Positions 6,867-14,875 of a stretch of DNA of 21,791 nt are shown piece by piece. Source of the DNA: JBKEDH01 sp047975295 (GTDB lineage Bacteria; Bacteroidota; Bacteroidia; Flavobacteriales; Flavobacteriaceae); the NCBI GenBank assembly GCA_047975295.1, contig JBKEDH010000061.1:1-21791 (forward strand), given 5' to 3'. The translations under genes and the position numbers were made by a program. The number at the start of each line of letters is the position of its first letter. The stretch's first letter is position 1. The notes beneath the pieces were generated by a model that worked only from the letters and a program-made list of their open reading frames with translations, was not told the origin of the DNA and did not search any database.

Positions 6867-8699
6867 ATGACCAAGCAACAAGATACGGGATTAGTAACCG
6901 CCAAAGAAGTCGCCCAAGCTATTAATATCGATAAATACGGCTTTGTGGGTACTTTTATTGGATGGCTGCTTATGAAAGTACTTAAAATATCTACACTTAA
7001 CAAGATATACAAACGCAATAAACACCTTAGCGACCTGCCTTTTTTAAATGCGCTTTTGGACGATTTTAAAATCAAGTTCGAAATTCCGGAAGAAGACCTA
7101 AAACGTTTGCCTAAAGATGGTGCCTATATAACCATTTCCAACCATCCGCTTGGAGGTATTGACGGTATTCTGCTTTTAAAACTCATGATGGAACAACGGC
7201 AGGATTTTAAAATTATAGCCAACTTTCTGTTACATAGAATTGAGCCGTTAAAACCATATATTATGCCGGTAAATCCTTTTGAGGATAGGAAAGATGTAAA
7301 ATCGAGTATTCTTGGTTTTAAAAATGCACTTTCGCATTTGCGTGAAGGCCATCCGCTTGGGGTTTTTCCTGCCGGAGAGGTCTCTACCTACCGCGATGGC
7401 AAACTGGTGGTTGACAGACCTTGGGAAGAGGCCGCCATAAAACTTATAAAAAAAGCCGAAGTTCCTGTAGTACCCATATATTTCCATGCTAAAAACAGTA
7501 AGCTTTTTTATAAGCTCTCTAAAATAAGTGATACTTTAAGAACCGCCAAATTACCATCGGAACTGCTTACCCAAAAACGACGGGTTATTAAGGTAAGGAT
7601 AGGCAAGCCAATTCCCGTTACCAATCAGAAGGAATTTGAATCGACCGAAGATTTTTCGGATTTTCTACGGCGAAAAACATATATTCTATCAAATGCTTTT
7701 GCGGGCGAAAAACCAAAAATTCTGGATAACATCCAGTCTTCCTTAAAAACACCAAAAACACCAAAAAATATTGTTACACCCATAGACGCTTCTTTAATGA
7801 ACGATGAGGTTGAAGCCTTGATAAAAAACGATTCACGCCTTTTAATAAGCAAAAATTACGAAGTGTTTTTGGCCGAACCTTCCAATATTCCCAATATTTT
7901 GCAAGAAATAGGGCGTTTGCGCGAAATAACCTTTAGGGAAGTGGGCGAAGGCACCAACGAAGCCATCGACTTGGATAAATTTGATAATTATTATTACCAT
8001 ATGTTCCTTTGGGACAATGAGCAGCAGTTAATAGCCGGTGCTTACCGCATGGGATTGGGCTCTAAAATTTACAAACAATACGGTATAGATGGATTTTATT
8101 TACAGGATTTGTTTAGGTTCGAACCCGAACTTTACAAAATGATGAGCCAATCTATTGAAATGGGCCGTGCCTTTATTATTAAGGAGTACCAACAAAAACC
8201 CATGCCGCTGTTTTTACTTTGGAAAGGCATTGTACATACCACATTGCGTTTTCCAGAACATAAATATTTAATAGGCGGTGTTAGCATTAGCAATCAGTTT
8301 TCCAATTTCTCGAAATCGCTCATGATCGAGTTTATGAAATCGCATTATTACGACCCTTATATAGCGCAGTATGTACATCCTAAAAAAGAATTTAAGGTAA
8401 AGCTGAAAGATGCCGATAAGGATTTTGTTTTTGATGAAATTGAAGCCGATTTAAACAAGTTCGATAAAATTATTGATGAAGTCGAACCGGGAGCATTACG
8501 CCTTCCCGTACTGCTTAAAAAATATATTAAGCAAAATGCCAAATTGGTGGCCTTTAATGTGGATCCCTTATTTAATAATGCTGTAGATGGCCTTATGTAT
8601 ATTAAAATTGCCGACCTGCCGGAGAGTACCGTACGTCCTGTTATGGAAGAATTCCAAGCCGAATTGGAGCGTAAGTTTATGGAAAATAATGGTGAATAA
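6867..8699 (+). CDS. olsF: Bifunctional O-/N-acyltransferase, OlsF-like (aminolipid synthesis)
   Basis: A 610-aa two-domain protein. Residues ~75-270 form a PlsC/LPLAT-type acyltransferase: YITISNHPLGGIDG with His93 and Asp99, and GVFPAGEVST as the FPxG block. His and Asp are separated by five residues instead of the classic four. Residues ~325-600 are an OlsB/hemolysin-like GNAT acyltransferase (YEVFLAEPSNIPNILQEIGR, REITFREVGEGT, QLIAGAYRMG, FYLQDLFRF, SIEMGRAFI). This order matches OlsF of Serratia proteamaculans and Flavobacterium johnsoniae, which makes ornithine lipid: the C-terminal half N-acylates ornithine and the N-terminal half O-acylates the lyso-lipid. The amino-acid headgroup here could be ornithine or another such as glycine. 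Likely membrane-associated. It follows aspartate kinase by 52 nt and is followed by a 157-bp gap. Confidence 0.85.
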   Translation: MTKQQDTGLVTAKEVAQAINIDKYGFVGTFIGWLLMKVLKISTLNKIYKRNKHLSDLPFLNALLDDFKIKFEIPEEDLKRLPKDGAYITISNHPLGGIDGILLLKLMMEQRQDFKIIANFLLHRIEPLKPYIMPVNPFEDRKDVKSSILGFKNALSHLREGHPLGVFPAGEVSTYRDGKLVVDRPWEEAAIKLIKKAEVPVVPIYFHAKNSKLFYKLSKISDTLRTAKLPSELLTQKRRVIKVRIGKPIPVTNQKEFESTEDFSDFLRRKTYILSNAFAGEKPKILDNIQSSLKTPKTPKNIVTPIDASLMNDEVEALIKNDSRLLISKNYEVFLAEPSNIPNILQEIGRLREITFREVGEGTNEAIDLDKFDNYYYHMFLWDNEQQLIAGAYRMGLGSKIYKQYGIDGFYLQDLFRFEPELYKMMSQSIEMGRAFIIKEYQQKPMPLFLLWKGIVHTTLRFPEHKYLIGGVSISNQFSNFSKSLMIEFMKSHYYDPYIAQYVHPKKEFKVKLKDADKDFVFDEIEADLNKFDKIIDEVEPGALRLPVLLKKYIKQNAKLVAFNVDPLFNNAVDGLMYIKIADLPESTVRPVMEEFQAELERKFMENNGE

Positions 8700-8770
8700 T
8701 ATTTTTCATTTAGTATAGTACATGACAAAAATCAACTTACTTGATTTATCAATTTGATTTTCAAGACCTC

Positions 8771-8789
8771 ACAGGTTTTTAAAACCTGT
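8771..8789. repeat. Short palindrome ACAGGTTTT-T-AAAACCTGT
   Basis: A 9-bp perfect inverted repeat around one central T, in the convergent gap between olsF (plus) and the Nudix regulator (minus). It is followed by a near-match to its right half (ATGGGTTC). Similar AGGTTTT/AAAACCT palindromes are, to my recollection, common between flavobacterial genes. It could serve as a weak bidirectional terminator although no long T-run follows. Confidence 0.4.
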
Positions 8790-8856
8790 AATATGGGTTC
8801 AATATTTTGATTATTAATGTATTGAGAAGGGATATTCGTAAAACTTAAACAGGCTC

Positions 8857-9564
8857 TTATTTAAACAACGAAAAATTAAAGCCTTTTTCTTCTAATTTCT
8901 TATATTTTTTATAATCGAACTTATACAAAAAAGCTCCTTTTTTAGAGCCTGTTTTATCCTTTTTATGTAGCGGGATAAGTAGCTTTAAGGAGAGCAGTTT
9001 TTTTCTAAAATTCCGAGAATCCATTTTCTTTTGGTGGATAACCTCATATAAATTTTGTAGCTGGGGAATGGTAAATGCTTCGGGCAGCAATTCGATACCA
9101 ATGGGATAAAATTTCGATTTATTGCGTAAACGATTTAAGGCGTCGTTAACCATAAGATTGTGGTCTAAAACCAAATCGGGTAAACTATCGACTTCATACC
9201 ATAAGGCACCATGGTTTTTAACCAGTTCTTTATTGTGTTCCTCAATGCGTATTAGAGCATATTGCGCCACCGAAATACAACGGGCACCAGGATCACGCTC
9301 TACCTCGCTATAGGTTTTTAATTCTTCCATAAAAATATGGGCTAAGCCTGTAATATCCCTTAAAACACGGCGTGCAGCATTATCGATATTTTCATTTTCA
9401 TTTACAAAACTACCAATTAGCGACAATGCACCTTTAAACGGGCTTACTTTTCGTTTAAAAACCAATAATTTTAAAATACCATTATCGAAGCCAAAGATAA
9501 TACAATCGATGGCAACATGAATTTTTGAATTTTTATTGTAATCGTTTGTAATCTGTGATGTCAT
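8857..9564 (-). CDS. Nudix-fold winged-helix transcriptional regulator (NrtR/AraR-like)
   Basis: A 235-aa protein with an N-terminal Nudix-like domain (about 15-150: HVAIDCIIFGFDNGILKLLV, GALSLIGSFVNENENIDNAA) and a C-terminal winged-helix part (about 155-230: ELLPEAFTIPQLQNLYEVIH, RNFRKKLLSLKLLIPL). The Nudix box should read GX5EX7REUXEEXGU. Here the end is RVLRDITGL, so the catalytic glutamates are missing and hydrolysis is unlikely. This combination is that of NrtR and the Bacteroides AraR family, where the dead Nudix domain binds a small metabolite (ADP-ribose or a sugar) and controls DNA binding. The ligand here is unknown and no sugar or NAD genes are adjacent. It starts 4 nt after the alpha/beta hydrolase and is probably the last gene of the addB operon. 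Confidence 0.85.
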   Translation of the reverse strand: MTSQITNDYNKNSKIHVAIDCIIFGFDNGILKLLVFKRKVSPFKGALSLIGSFVNENENIDNAARRVLRDITGLAHIFMEELKTYSEVERDPGARCISVAQYALIRIEEHNKELVKNHGALWYEVDSLPDLVLDHNLMVNDALNRLRNKSKFYPIGIELLPEAFTIPQLQNLYEVIHQKKMDSRNFRKKLLSLKLLIPLHKKDKTGSKKGAFLYKFDYKKYKKLEEKGFNFSLFK

Positions 9565-9568
9565 CTAT

Positions 9569-10411
9569 TCAGTTTTTAATAAAAGCTATGGTTTTGGTTA
9601 TAACTTCGGTTAATTGGGGTGGTATTTCGTCTCTGTTCCATGGATGTCTAACTCCAAAAACATGGTCGGCATCATTAATAATTTCCAATTGGCTATTGGT
9701 ATTCCACTTATGTAAATGTTGCGCTTCTATAGGTAATACACTAATATCTTTATCGCCATGAATAATTAAATGGGGTATTTTTAATTTGCTAACCGCGCAC
9801 TTAATATCCAACCGCTCTTTATTAGCGATAAAATCTTCATAAAACTGATAATAATGTGGCATATCTTGATTGGTTCTTCCATTTACAACATATTTCACAC
9901 CTGTTTTTTTCCAAGAATCGGTATTTCCGGAAATTGGTGCCCGACTACCAAAATTGCATACACTAGCCCAACTAATAATACCCTTTATCTTATAGTTTTC
10001 CTGTGCTTTAATTAAACTTATGCCTCCACCTCGACTATGGCCAATAAGGATAATATTTTCAACATTGGCAATTGTTTTTATATCGGCATTTGTATAAACC
10101 CAATCGATAACTGTTTCTAAATCGTCAAGTTCTTTGGTGTAGTTGTTATTGCCAAAAGCATCCAAATCGGGAAAATCTATGGGTTGTTCTACAGTACCGC
10201 CATTATGCGAAAAATTGAATTTTAAAAAATAAATATCTTTATTGGCAAAAGCTTCGGCCATAAGATTCCATGCGCCCCAATCTTTAAACCCTTTATATCC
10301 ATGGCAAAAAATAACGATAGGCTTGGTTTTCAATGTACCGGTATAAGTAACATCGATTAAAATGGGTTTATTGTGTTTACCTTTTATTACTATATGTTGT
10401 TTGGTAAGCAT
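9569..10411 (-). CDS. Alpha/beta hydrolase (dienelactone hydrolase-like serine hydrolase)
   Basis: A 280-aa protein of the alpha/beta hydrolase fold with no signal peptide. Visible elements in order: oxyanion strand IVIFCHGYKGFKDWGAWN, nucleophile elbow GHSRGG with Ser126, acid LIIHGDKD (Asp220 or 222) and catalytic His250 in DADHVFG. Such enzymes cleave esters, thioesters or peptides; the substrate cannot be told. Its ATG directly follows the stop of the addB-like gene with no intergenic base, and the Nudix regulator follows after 4 nt, so the three are likely translated from one mRNA. A role linked to DNA repair is not implied by the fold. Confidence 0.9.
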   Translation of the reverse strand: MLTKQHIVIKGKHNKPILIDVTYTGTLKTKPIVIFCHGYKGFKDWGAWNLMAEAFANKDIYFLKFNFSHNGGTVEQPIDFPDLDAFGNNNYTKELDDLETVIDWVYTNADIKTIANVENIILIGHSRGGGISLIKAQENYKIKGIISWASVCNFGSRAPISGNTDSWKKTGVKYVVNGRTNQDMPHYYQFYEDFIANKERLDIKCAVSKLKIPHLIIHGDKDISVLPIEAQHLHKWNTNSQLEIINDADHVFGVRHPWNRDEIPPQLTEVITKTIAFIKN

Positions 10412-13168
10412 TTATACATCTTTTTCGATAAACGGAATATTGATATCACAGATTTTTAAAATTAGCTGTTTTAGTTCGGTATTAAAATTATCGAGTGTTT
10501 CTTGGGTAATAAAAGTCTCTTTTCTGGCTCCCCTTCCCGGTTTATCTTTTTTGGCAAACTTCAAGAATCCCGAATTTAAATTTTTAAATGAAACTATACC
10601 GGCTTCAATAGGAAATGATATGGTTTTCTGTTTGTGCATCATTAAAGCGTATGTTAACACCTGAAAACTTTTGCTGTATTTATCGTAATCGGTGGTAATG
10701 TCTTCCCAATTAATAAGTTCGACATCTTTCTGTTCTACTTTTCCTGTTTTATAATCCACAATTCGGGTTATACCATTGTATTCGTCCATTCTATCTACCT
10801 TTCCGGTTAATTTTATGGGAAAATCTACTTCGGGTATATCAACCAATATTGTATTATCGGCTTCTATTTCAAGTATTTTTATGGTATTTCCGGCTTTTAG
10901 GTCTTTTATCTCTAAATTTAAAAAGTTGGATACATAGCGCTTGGCAATTTCGTAAACAATCAGGTTTTTCCCTTTTGTAATATCGCCCTCCCTATAAGCC
11001 TCCTTAAAATGTTGGGCTACGGTTTTGTCAATATCTTTTTTTAGTGTTTCGATAACTTCAACCGTTAAATAAGTGTTTATTAAAGGTTTATAAAAATCCT
11101 CTAAAGTGTTGTGCACCACCGTTCCCAATGTATTGGCAGCAACCGTTTCTTCGACATCGTTACGTTCTTCTATTTTTAATATTTTCTGATAATAAAAATC
11201 AATAGGATTTCTTATATATGTAGTTAAAGATGAAGGTGAAAATCCTTTTTTAGCGACTTTTACAATGGCCTTACGTATAGCTTCGTCTTTTTGAACAATA
11301 TTTGGTAAAGTATGTATTTTATCAACTTTAGGTACCACGATTTGATGGTTAAGTGTATGGATGCCTTCTAACTCCATCTGCATTATAAATCGGCTTTTTT
11401 CGCCACCGGTTAAAACGTCGGCTTCGGTATTATAAAGGATATGGATATTTTTGGTACGTTGTAATGCATGATAGAAATGGTACGTGTAAATGGCATCTTT
11501 TTCTTTATAGGTTGGTAGTTTATTTTCTAATTTTACATCGAACGGAATAAAAGAATTATTACTTTTTCCCGAAGGCAAAATACCCTCATTAACCGATGCT
11601 ATAATTACGGTTTCGAAATCTAATACCCGCGATTCTAGCATGCCCATAATTTGTAGTCCCTGTAATGGTTCGCCTTGAAAATTTAAGGTTTGGCTATCCA
11701 ACAGTTCCTTATAAACACCGTAAAGTGCCGAAATATCCTTTATGTGGTTGTATTGTGTGTTTAATCGATCCAGCTCGTTAAACAGTTCATGGAAACGAAA
11801 TAAATATTCTAATGAAAGCGCATTGGTCTGTGTGTTTTTGTTTAAATACTCTTTTATTTTTAAAATAAGTACCAAAGCATTCCGTAAGGCTTGTTTTGGC
11901 GATGTATTCCAGTTTAAAAACAACAGATCAATTAATTCTTCCAATTTAGGAGCCAGTTGTTTTAGTCTGTCGCTTGTTATATAAATAAGATTGTTGTTCT
12001 CGATAGCACTTGTAATGTTAAATGCATAATCGGTACCATTAATGTAAAGTAACGGTTTTATAAATTGATGCTCCAAAAGGCTTATTACTTCTTTGTAATA
12101 AAACGTTTTTGTATGTATTTTATGTATGCCGAAAAGGATTTCGAAAAGTGATGCCATGGAAACCGATTTTAAAGGGATTCCCATAGTAATATTTAATGTT
12201 TTTATGTATTCGGGCAATGCATTAAGTGTGGGAATAAGCAGGTTTTCGTCTCCTAATATTACAGCAACTTTCTCTAATGTGGGATTAGTGTGCCGTAAAT
12301 GCTTTAAAATAGTTCCTATCTGTCTGGCCTGGCCTATGTTTTTGGGCACGCCATACACATTAATATTCTTATTTTGAGAATAATAATCTGTTATCCAATT
12401 AAATGGATGCTTTTTAAAATAAGGCCAATTGTTTTTATGCTGCCGTATAAATAATGCGGCATCGTGTTTGGTATGGTTTATAAACGTTGTATCGATATCC
12501 CAATAGATACGGGCTTTATTGTTTTCTAATAGATGTTGTATAATGGTTTCTTCGCAGGTGTTTAAAGCGTTAAAACCTAAAAATACATATTCTGCATCTG
12601 GGTTTTGCACGACATAATGCTTCAGTTTATTTACTGCTTCTCGATAAAGTAAACCTTGATAGCCTATATTTTTGCTTAATAGCTGTTGGGTAAAATGGAT
12701 GTAATACCTATGGAGTTTTTTCCAAAAGATAAGATAGTTTTTTATAAAATCGGTTTGGTTTTCCTGTAACGACCAATGGCTTAACTCTTGAATAGCCCCC
12801 AAATAATCGAAAATTTGCTTTTGCGGAATATGGTAACGGTCTATTTCGTTAAAATCCTGAATTAATATCTGTGCCCATTTAGAAAAGACTTCGAAAGTAT
12901 CGGGATTATTGGGGGTTAAATTTAAGTAGGTGGCATAAAACTCAAATAGTAATTCGGTATTTGTAAGAGCTTTTAATTGCGACAGTTTTTCAACAAATTC
13001 TTCAATACTAATAATTGTAGGTGAAAAAATAGTTGTATCGCTTACCAAATGGAGTTGATGTTTTAAAAATAGCCCGGCCCGTTTGCTTGGTAAAATAAAG
13101 GTCTGATTGGAAAGGTTTACTTTCTTGTTTTTTAAATCTTGTAATACGTCTATGATGAATGTAGCCAT
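10412..13168 (-). CDS. addB: AddB-like PD-(D/E)XK exonuclease subunit
   Basis: A 918-aa protein. The N-terminus (FILPSKRAGLFLKHQL) has the shape of a helicase motif I but without the GxGKT of a Walker A, so ATP binding at this site is unlikely. The middle has UvrD-like relics such as IMGMLESRVLDFETVIIASV. The C-terminus carries a RecB-family nuclease: GKVDRMD (Asp792), IVDYKTG (Asp805, Lys807) and the QxxxY motif (Gln836, Tyr840). The four-cysteine iron-sulfur cluster of Bacillus AddB is not seen, since there are almost no cysteines. Together with the AddA-like protein at 14876-18001 it should form the AddAB end-resection complex for double-strand-break repair. It begins 44 nt downstream of the ompA terminator. 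Confidence 0.85.
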   Translation of the reverse strand: MATFIIDVLQDLKNKKVNLSNQTFILPSKRAGLFLKHQLHLVSDTTIFSPTIISIEEFVEKLSQLKALTNTELLFEFYATYLNLTPNNPDTFEVFSKWAQILIQDFNEIDRYHIPQKQIFDYLGAIQELSHWSLQENQTDFIKNYLIFWKKLHRYYIHFTQQLLSKNIGYQGLLYREAVNKLKHYVVQNPDAEYVFLGFNALNTCEETIIQHLLENNKARIYWDIDTTFINHTKHDAALFIRQHKNNWPYFKKHPFNWITDYYSQNKNINVYGVPKNIGQARQIGTILKHLRHTNPTLEKVAVILGDENLLIPTLNALPEYIKTLNITMGIPLKSVSMASLFEILFGIHKIHTKTFYYKEVISLLEHQFIKPLLYINGTDYAFNITSAIENNNLIYITSDRLKQLAPKLEELIDLLFLNWNTSPKQALRNALVLILKIKEYLNKNTQTNALSLEYLFRFHELFNELDRLNTQYNHIKDISALYGVYKELLDSQTLNFQGEPLQGLQIMGMLESRVLDFETVIIASVNEGILPSGKSNNSFIPFDVKLENKLPTYKEKDAIYTYHFYHALQRTKNIHILYNTEADVLTGGEKSRFIMQMELEGIHTLNHQIVVPKVDKIHTLPNIVQKDEAIRKAIVKVAKKGFSPSSLTTYIRNPIDFYYQKILKIEERNDVEETVAANTLGTVVHNTLEDFYKPLINTYLTVEVIETLKKDIDKTVAQHFKEAYREGDITKGKNLIVYEIAKRYVSNFLNLEIKDLKAGNTIKILEIEADNTILVDIPEVDFPIKLTGKVDRMDEYNGITRIVDYKTGKVEQKDVELINWEDITTDYDKYSKSFQVLTYALMMHKQKTISFPIEAGIVSFKNLNSGFLKFAKKDKPGRGARKETFITQETLDNFNTELKQLILKICDINIPFIEKDV

Positions 13169-13179
13169 TGTATAAAAAT

Positions 13180-13212
13180 AAAAAACGCTTCGGAATTTCC
13201 GAAGCGTTTTTT
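13180..13212 (-). terminator. Terminator of ompA
   Basis: A 14-bp perfect stem (13180-13193 with 13199-13212; core ACGCTTCGG/CCGAAGCGT) around a 5-nt loop, with A-run and T-run flanks, lies 37 nt past the ompA stop. The symmetry of the flanks would let it act in both directions, but only minus-strand transcription is expected here. It separates ompA from addB, which starts 12 nt further on. Confidence 0.88.
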
Positions 13213-13248
13213 GTTAACTTATTTATTATAAAACTACCGAGGCAGTTA

Positions 13249-14649
13249 TTATTTTACTAAGTTGATTTCAACACGTCTGTTGTTAGCTCTACCAGCTTTG
13301 GTTTTGTTAGAGTCGATTGGTTTAGACTCACCGTAACCCATTGCTGAAAGTCGAGACGATTGGATACCGTTGTTAGTTAAGTAATCTTTTACAGAGTTAG
13401 CTCTAGAATTAGATAACTTTTGGTTTAAAGACTCGCTACCAACACTATCGGTATGACCTTCTACGGTAAATTTAGAATTTGGATATTGCTTAAGGATAGC
13501 AATAATATCTTCCAATACTTTCGCTGATTGTGTTTTGATAGTCGATTTACCAGTATCGAACAATATAGTTTTAGCATAATCGTTCAATGCTTTTTGTACT
13601 TCTTTAGTAACTTCTGGGCAACCAGCGTTAGCTACAGTACCTTTTACATCTGGACATCTGTCATCTTTATCCAATACACCGTCACCATCTCTATCTGGAT
13701 AAGGACATCCTTGGTTAGCTGCAGGACCAGCTTCGTTAGGACATTTGTCGTCTCCATCGGCAACACCGTCACCATCGGCATCAGGACAACCATTTAATGC
13801 TTTTAAACCAGCTACTGTAGGACATTTATCGCTATTATCGGCAATGCCATCACCATCAGTATCAGGACAACCATTAAATTCGGCTAAACCAGCTTCGTTA
13901 GGACAAGAATCTTTGCTGTCTTCAATACCGTCGCCATCGGTATCAGGACATCCGTTGAATGCTTCTAAACCAGGAACATCTGGACAAGCATCGTCTTTAT
14001 CGTAAACACCGTCACCATCTGAATCGGAACCACCAAATTTAATGGCAATACCAGCAGTATGTTGGAAGTGAGTATCTAAATAATCTTCAAAAGCGTGTTT
14101 GTATGCAGACTGTACAGTTAAACCAATGTTTTCAGAAAACCAAACATTGAAACCTACAGTACCGTTTAAAGTACCGGCACCAATTTCGTCAACCCAAGTG
14201 TAACCACCTCCAACACCTAAGAAAGGCTCGAAAGTTTTCCAATCTAATAATTCACCAAAGTTGTATTTAATAGTACCATCTAATCCGTAGTAAGACCAGT
14301 CGTCCACTTCATTAGTAGTGTCCGGATTAGAACTAATGTCTCCCCATTTGTCAATTTTGTTTAAAGATCCGGCAACTCCAAGAGAGAAACCTGTACCTAA
14401 ATATCTCGACACGGAGATTGTAGATAAAGAAGGTAAAATATTCCAATGGTCTTCGGCATTGAAATACTCATCAAAAATAGATTCGCTACCAAATCCACCC
14501 TGAAAAAGATCTCCGGCACCTGCAGCGTAACCATCTACTGCATTGACACCAATATTAATCTGCCAAGGGTTGTCTTTGTCTTGCGCATTAGTGCTGCTGT
14601 ATCCAATTACTAACAACACTGCGAACAATAATCTGCTAAGATTTTTCAT
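13249..14649 (-). CDS. OmpA family outer-membrane protein with TSP3 repeats
   Basis: A 466-aa envelope protein. Signal peptide MKNLSRLLFAVLLVIGYSSTNAQ with cleavage after NAQ. An outer-membrane beta-barrel spans about 25-205 (alternating aromatic strands such as YNFGELLDWKTFEPFLGVGG). Five thrombospondin type 3 calcium-binding repeats lie at about 209-345 (DSDGDGV, DTDGDGI, DTDGDGI, DADGDGV, DRDGDGV). A C-terminal OmpA/MotB peptidoglycan-binding domain covers about 363-466 (ILFDTGKSTI, FTVEGHTDSVGSESLNQKLS, YGESKPI, NRRVEI). I use ATG 14649; a TTG two codons upstream is in frame but unlikely. It links the outer membrane to the cell wall, a typical abundant flavobacterial porin-like protein. 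It has its own promoter and terminator, consistent with high expression. Confidence 0.95.
   Translation of the reverse strand: MKNLSRLLFAVLLVIGYSSTNAQDKDNPWQINIGVNAVDGYAAGAGDLFQGGFGSESIFDEYFNAEDHWNILPSLSTISVSRYLGTGFSLGVAGSLNKIDKWGDISSNPDTTNEVDDWSYYGLDGTIKYNFGELLDWKTFEPFLGVGGGYTWVDEIGAGTLNGTVGFNVWFSENIGLTVQSAYKHAFEDYLDTHFQHTAGIAIKFGGSDSDGDGVYDKDDACPDVPGLEAFNGCPDTDGDGIEDSKDSCPNEAGLAEFNGCPDTDGDGIADNSDKCPTVAGLKALNGCPDADGDGVADGDDKCPNEAGPAANQGCPYPDRDGDGVLDKDDRCPDVKGTVANAGCPEVTKEVQKALNDYAKTILFDTGKSTIKTQSAKVLEDIIAILKQYPNSKFTVEGHTDSVGSESLNQKLSNSRANSVKDYLTNNGIQSSRLSAMGYGESKPIDSNKTKAGRANNRRVEINLVK
13615..14025 (-). repeat. Five in-frame TSP3 coding repeats (~81-bp period)
   Basis: The DxDGDG motif recurs every 27 residues for the first four units, with a slightly longer last one. 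Cysteine pairs (CPDxxG...NGCP) join the units. At DNA level this gives near-identical blocks (ACCGTCACCATC and CCATCACCATC variants) about 81 bp apart. These are protein-coding repeats for calcium-binding loops, not a CRISPR. Confidence 0.9.
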
Positions 14650-14683
14650 ATTCAAAAGTTTAATTTTTAAGTGTTAATCGTGG

Positions 14684-14714
14684 CAAAAGTAAGTTGTTAA
14701 ATTTTATTAACAAA
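14684..14714 (-). promoter_or_regulatory. ompA promoter, Bacteroidetes -33/-7 type
   Basis: Read on the minus strand: TTTG (14711-14714), exactly 19 nt, then TACTTTTG (14684-14691). This fits the Bacteroidetes primary sigma consensus TTTG-N19-TAnnTTTG. Transcription would begin about 7 nt past the -7 box, giving a short leader of roughly 25-30 nt before the ATG at 14649. A second -7-like TATATTTG is at 14717-14724, without a matching -33. Confidence 0.75.
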
Positions 14715-14875
14715 GACAAATATATAAAAAAAATGAAGATTTCACCTATTTATATAAATATTACCTGTTTTTAAATGCCTGTTTATAGCTTACTTAGAGC
14801 TATTGGTGCTAAGGTTTGTTATGTTGAAAATTGTTGTCTTGCGAAATTAAAGGATAGATACCAATTATTTAGTGT

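Noticed and set aside
13745..14005. Plus-strand ORF of 86 codons rich in Ser/Pro with internal repeats
   Set aside because: It is the antisense shadow of the TSP3 repeats in ompA.
13615..14025. CRISPR-like periodic repeats of ~81 bp
   Set aside because: They are in frame, vary at third positions and encode DxDGDG calcium-binding TSP3 repeats of the OmpA protein; there are no unique spacers or leader.
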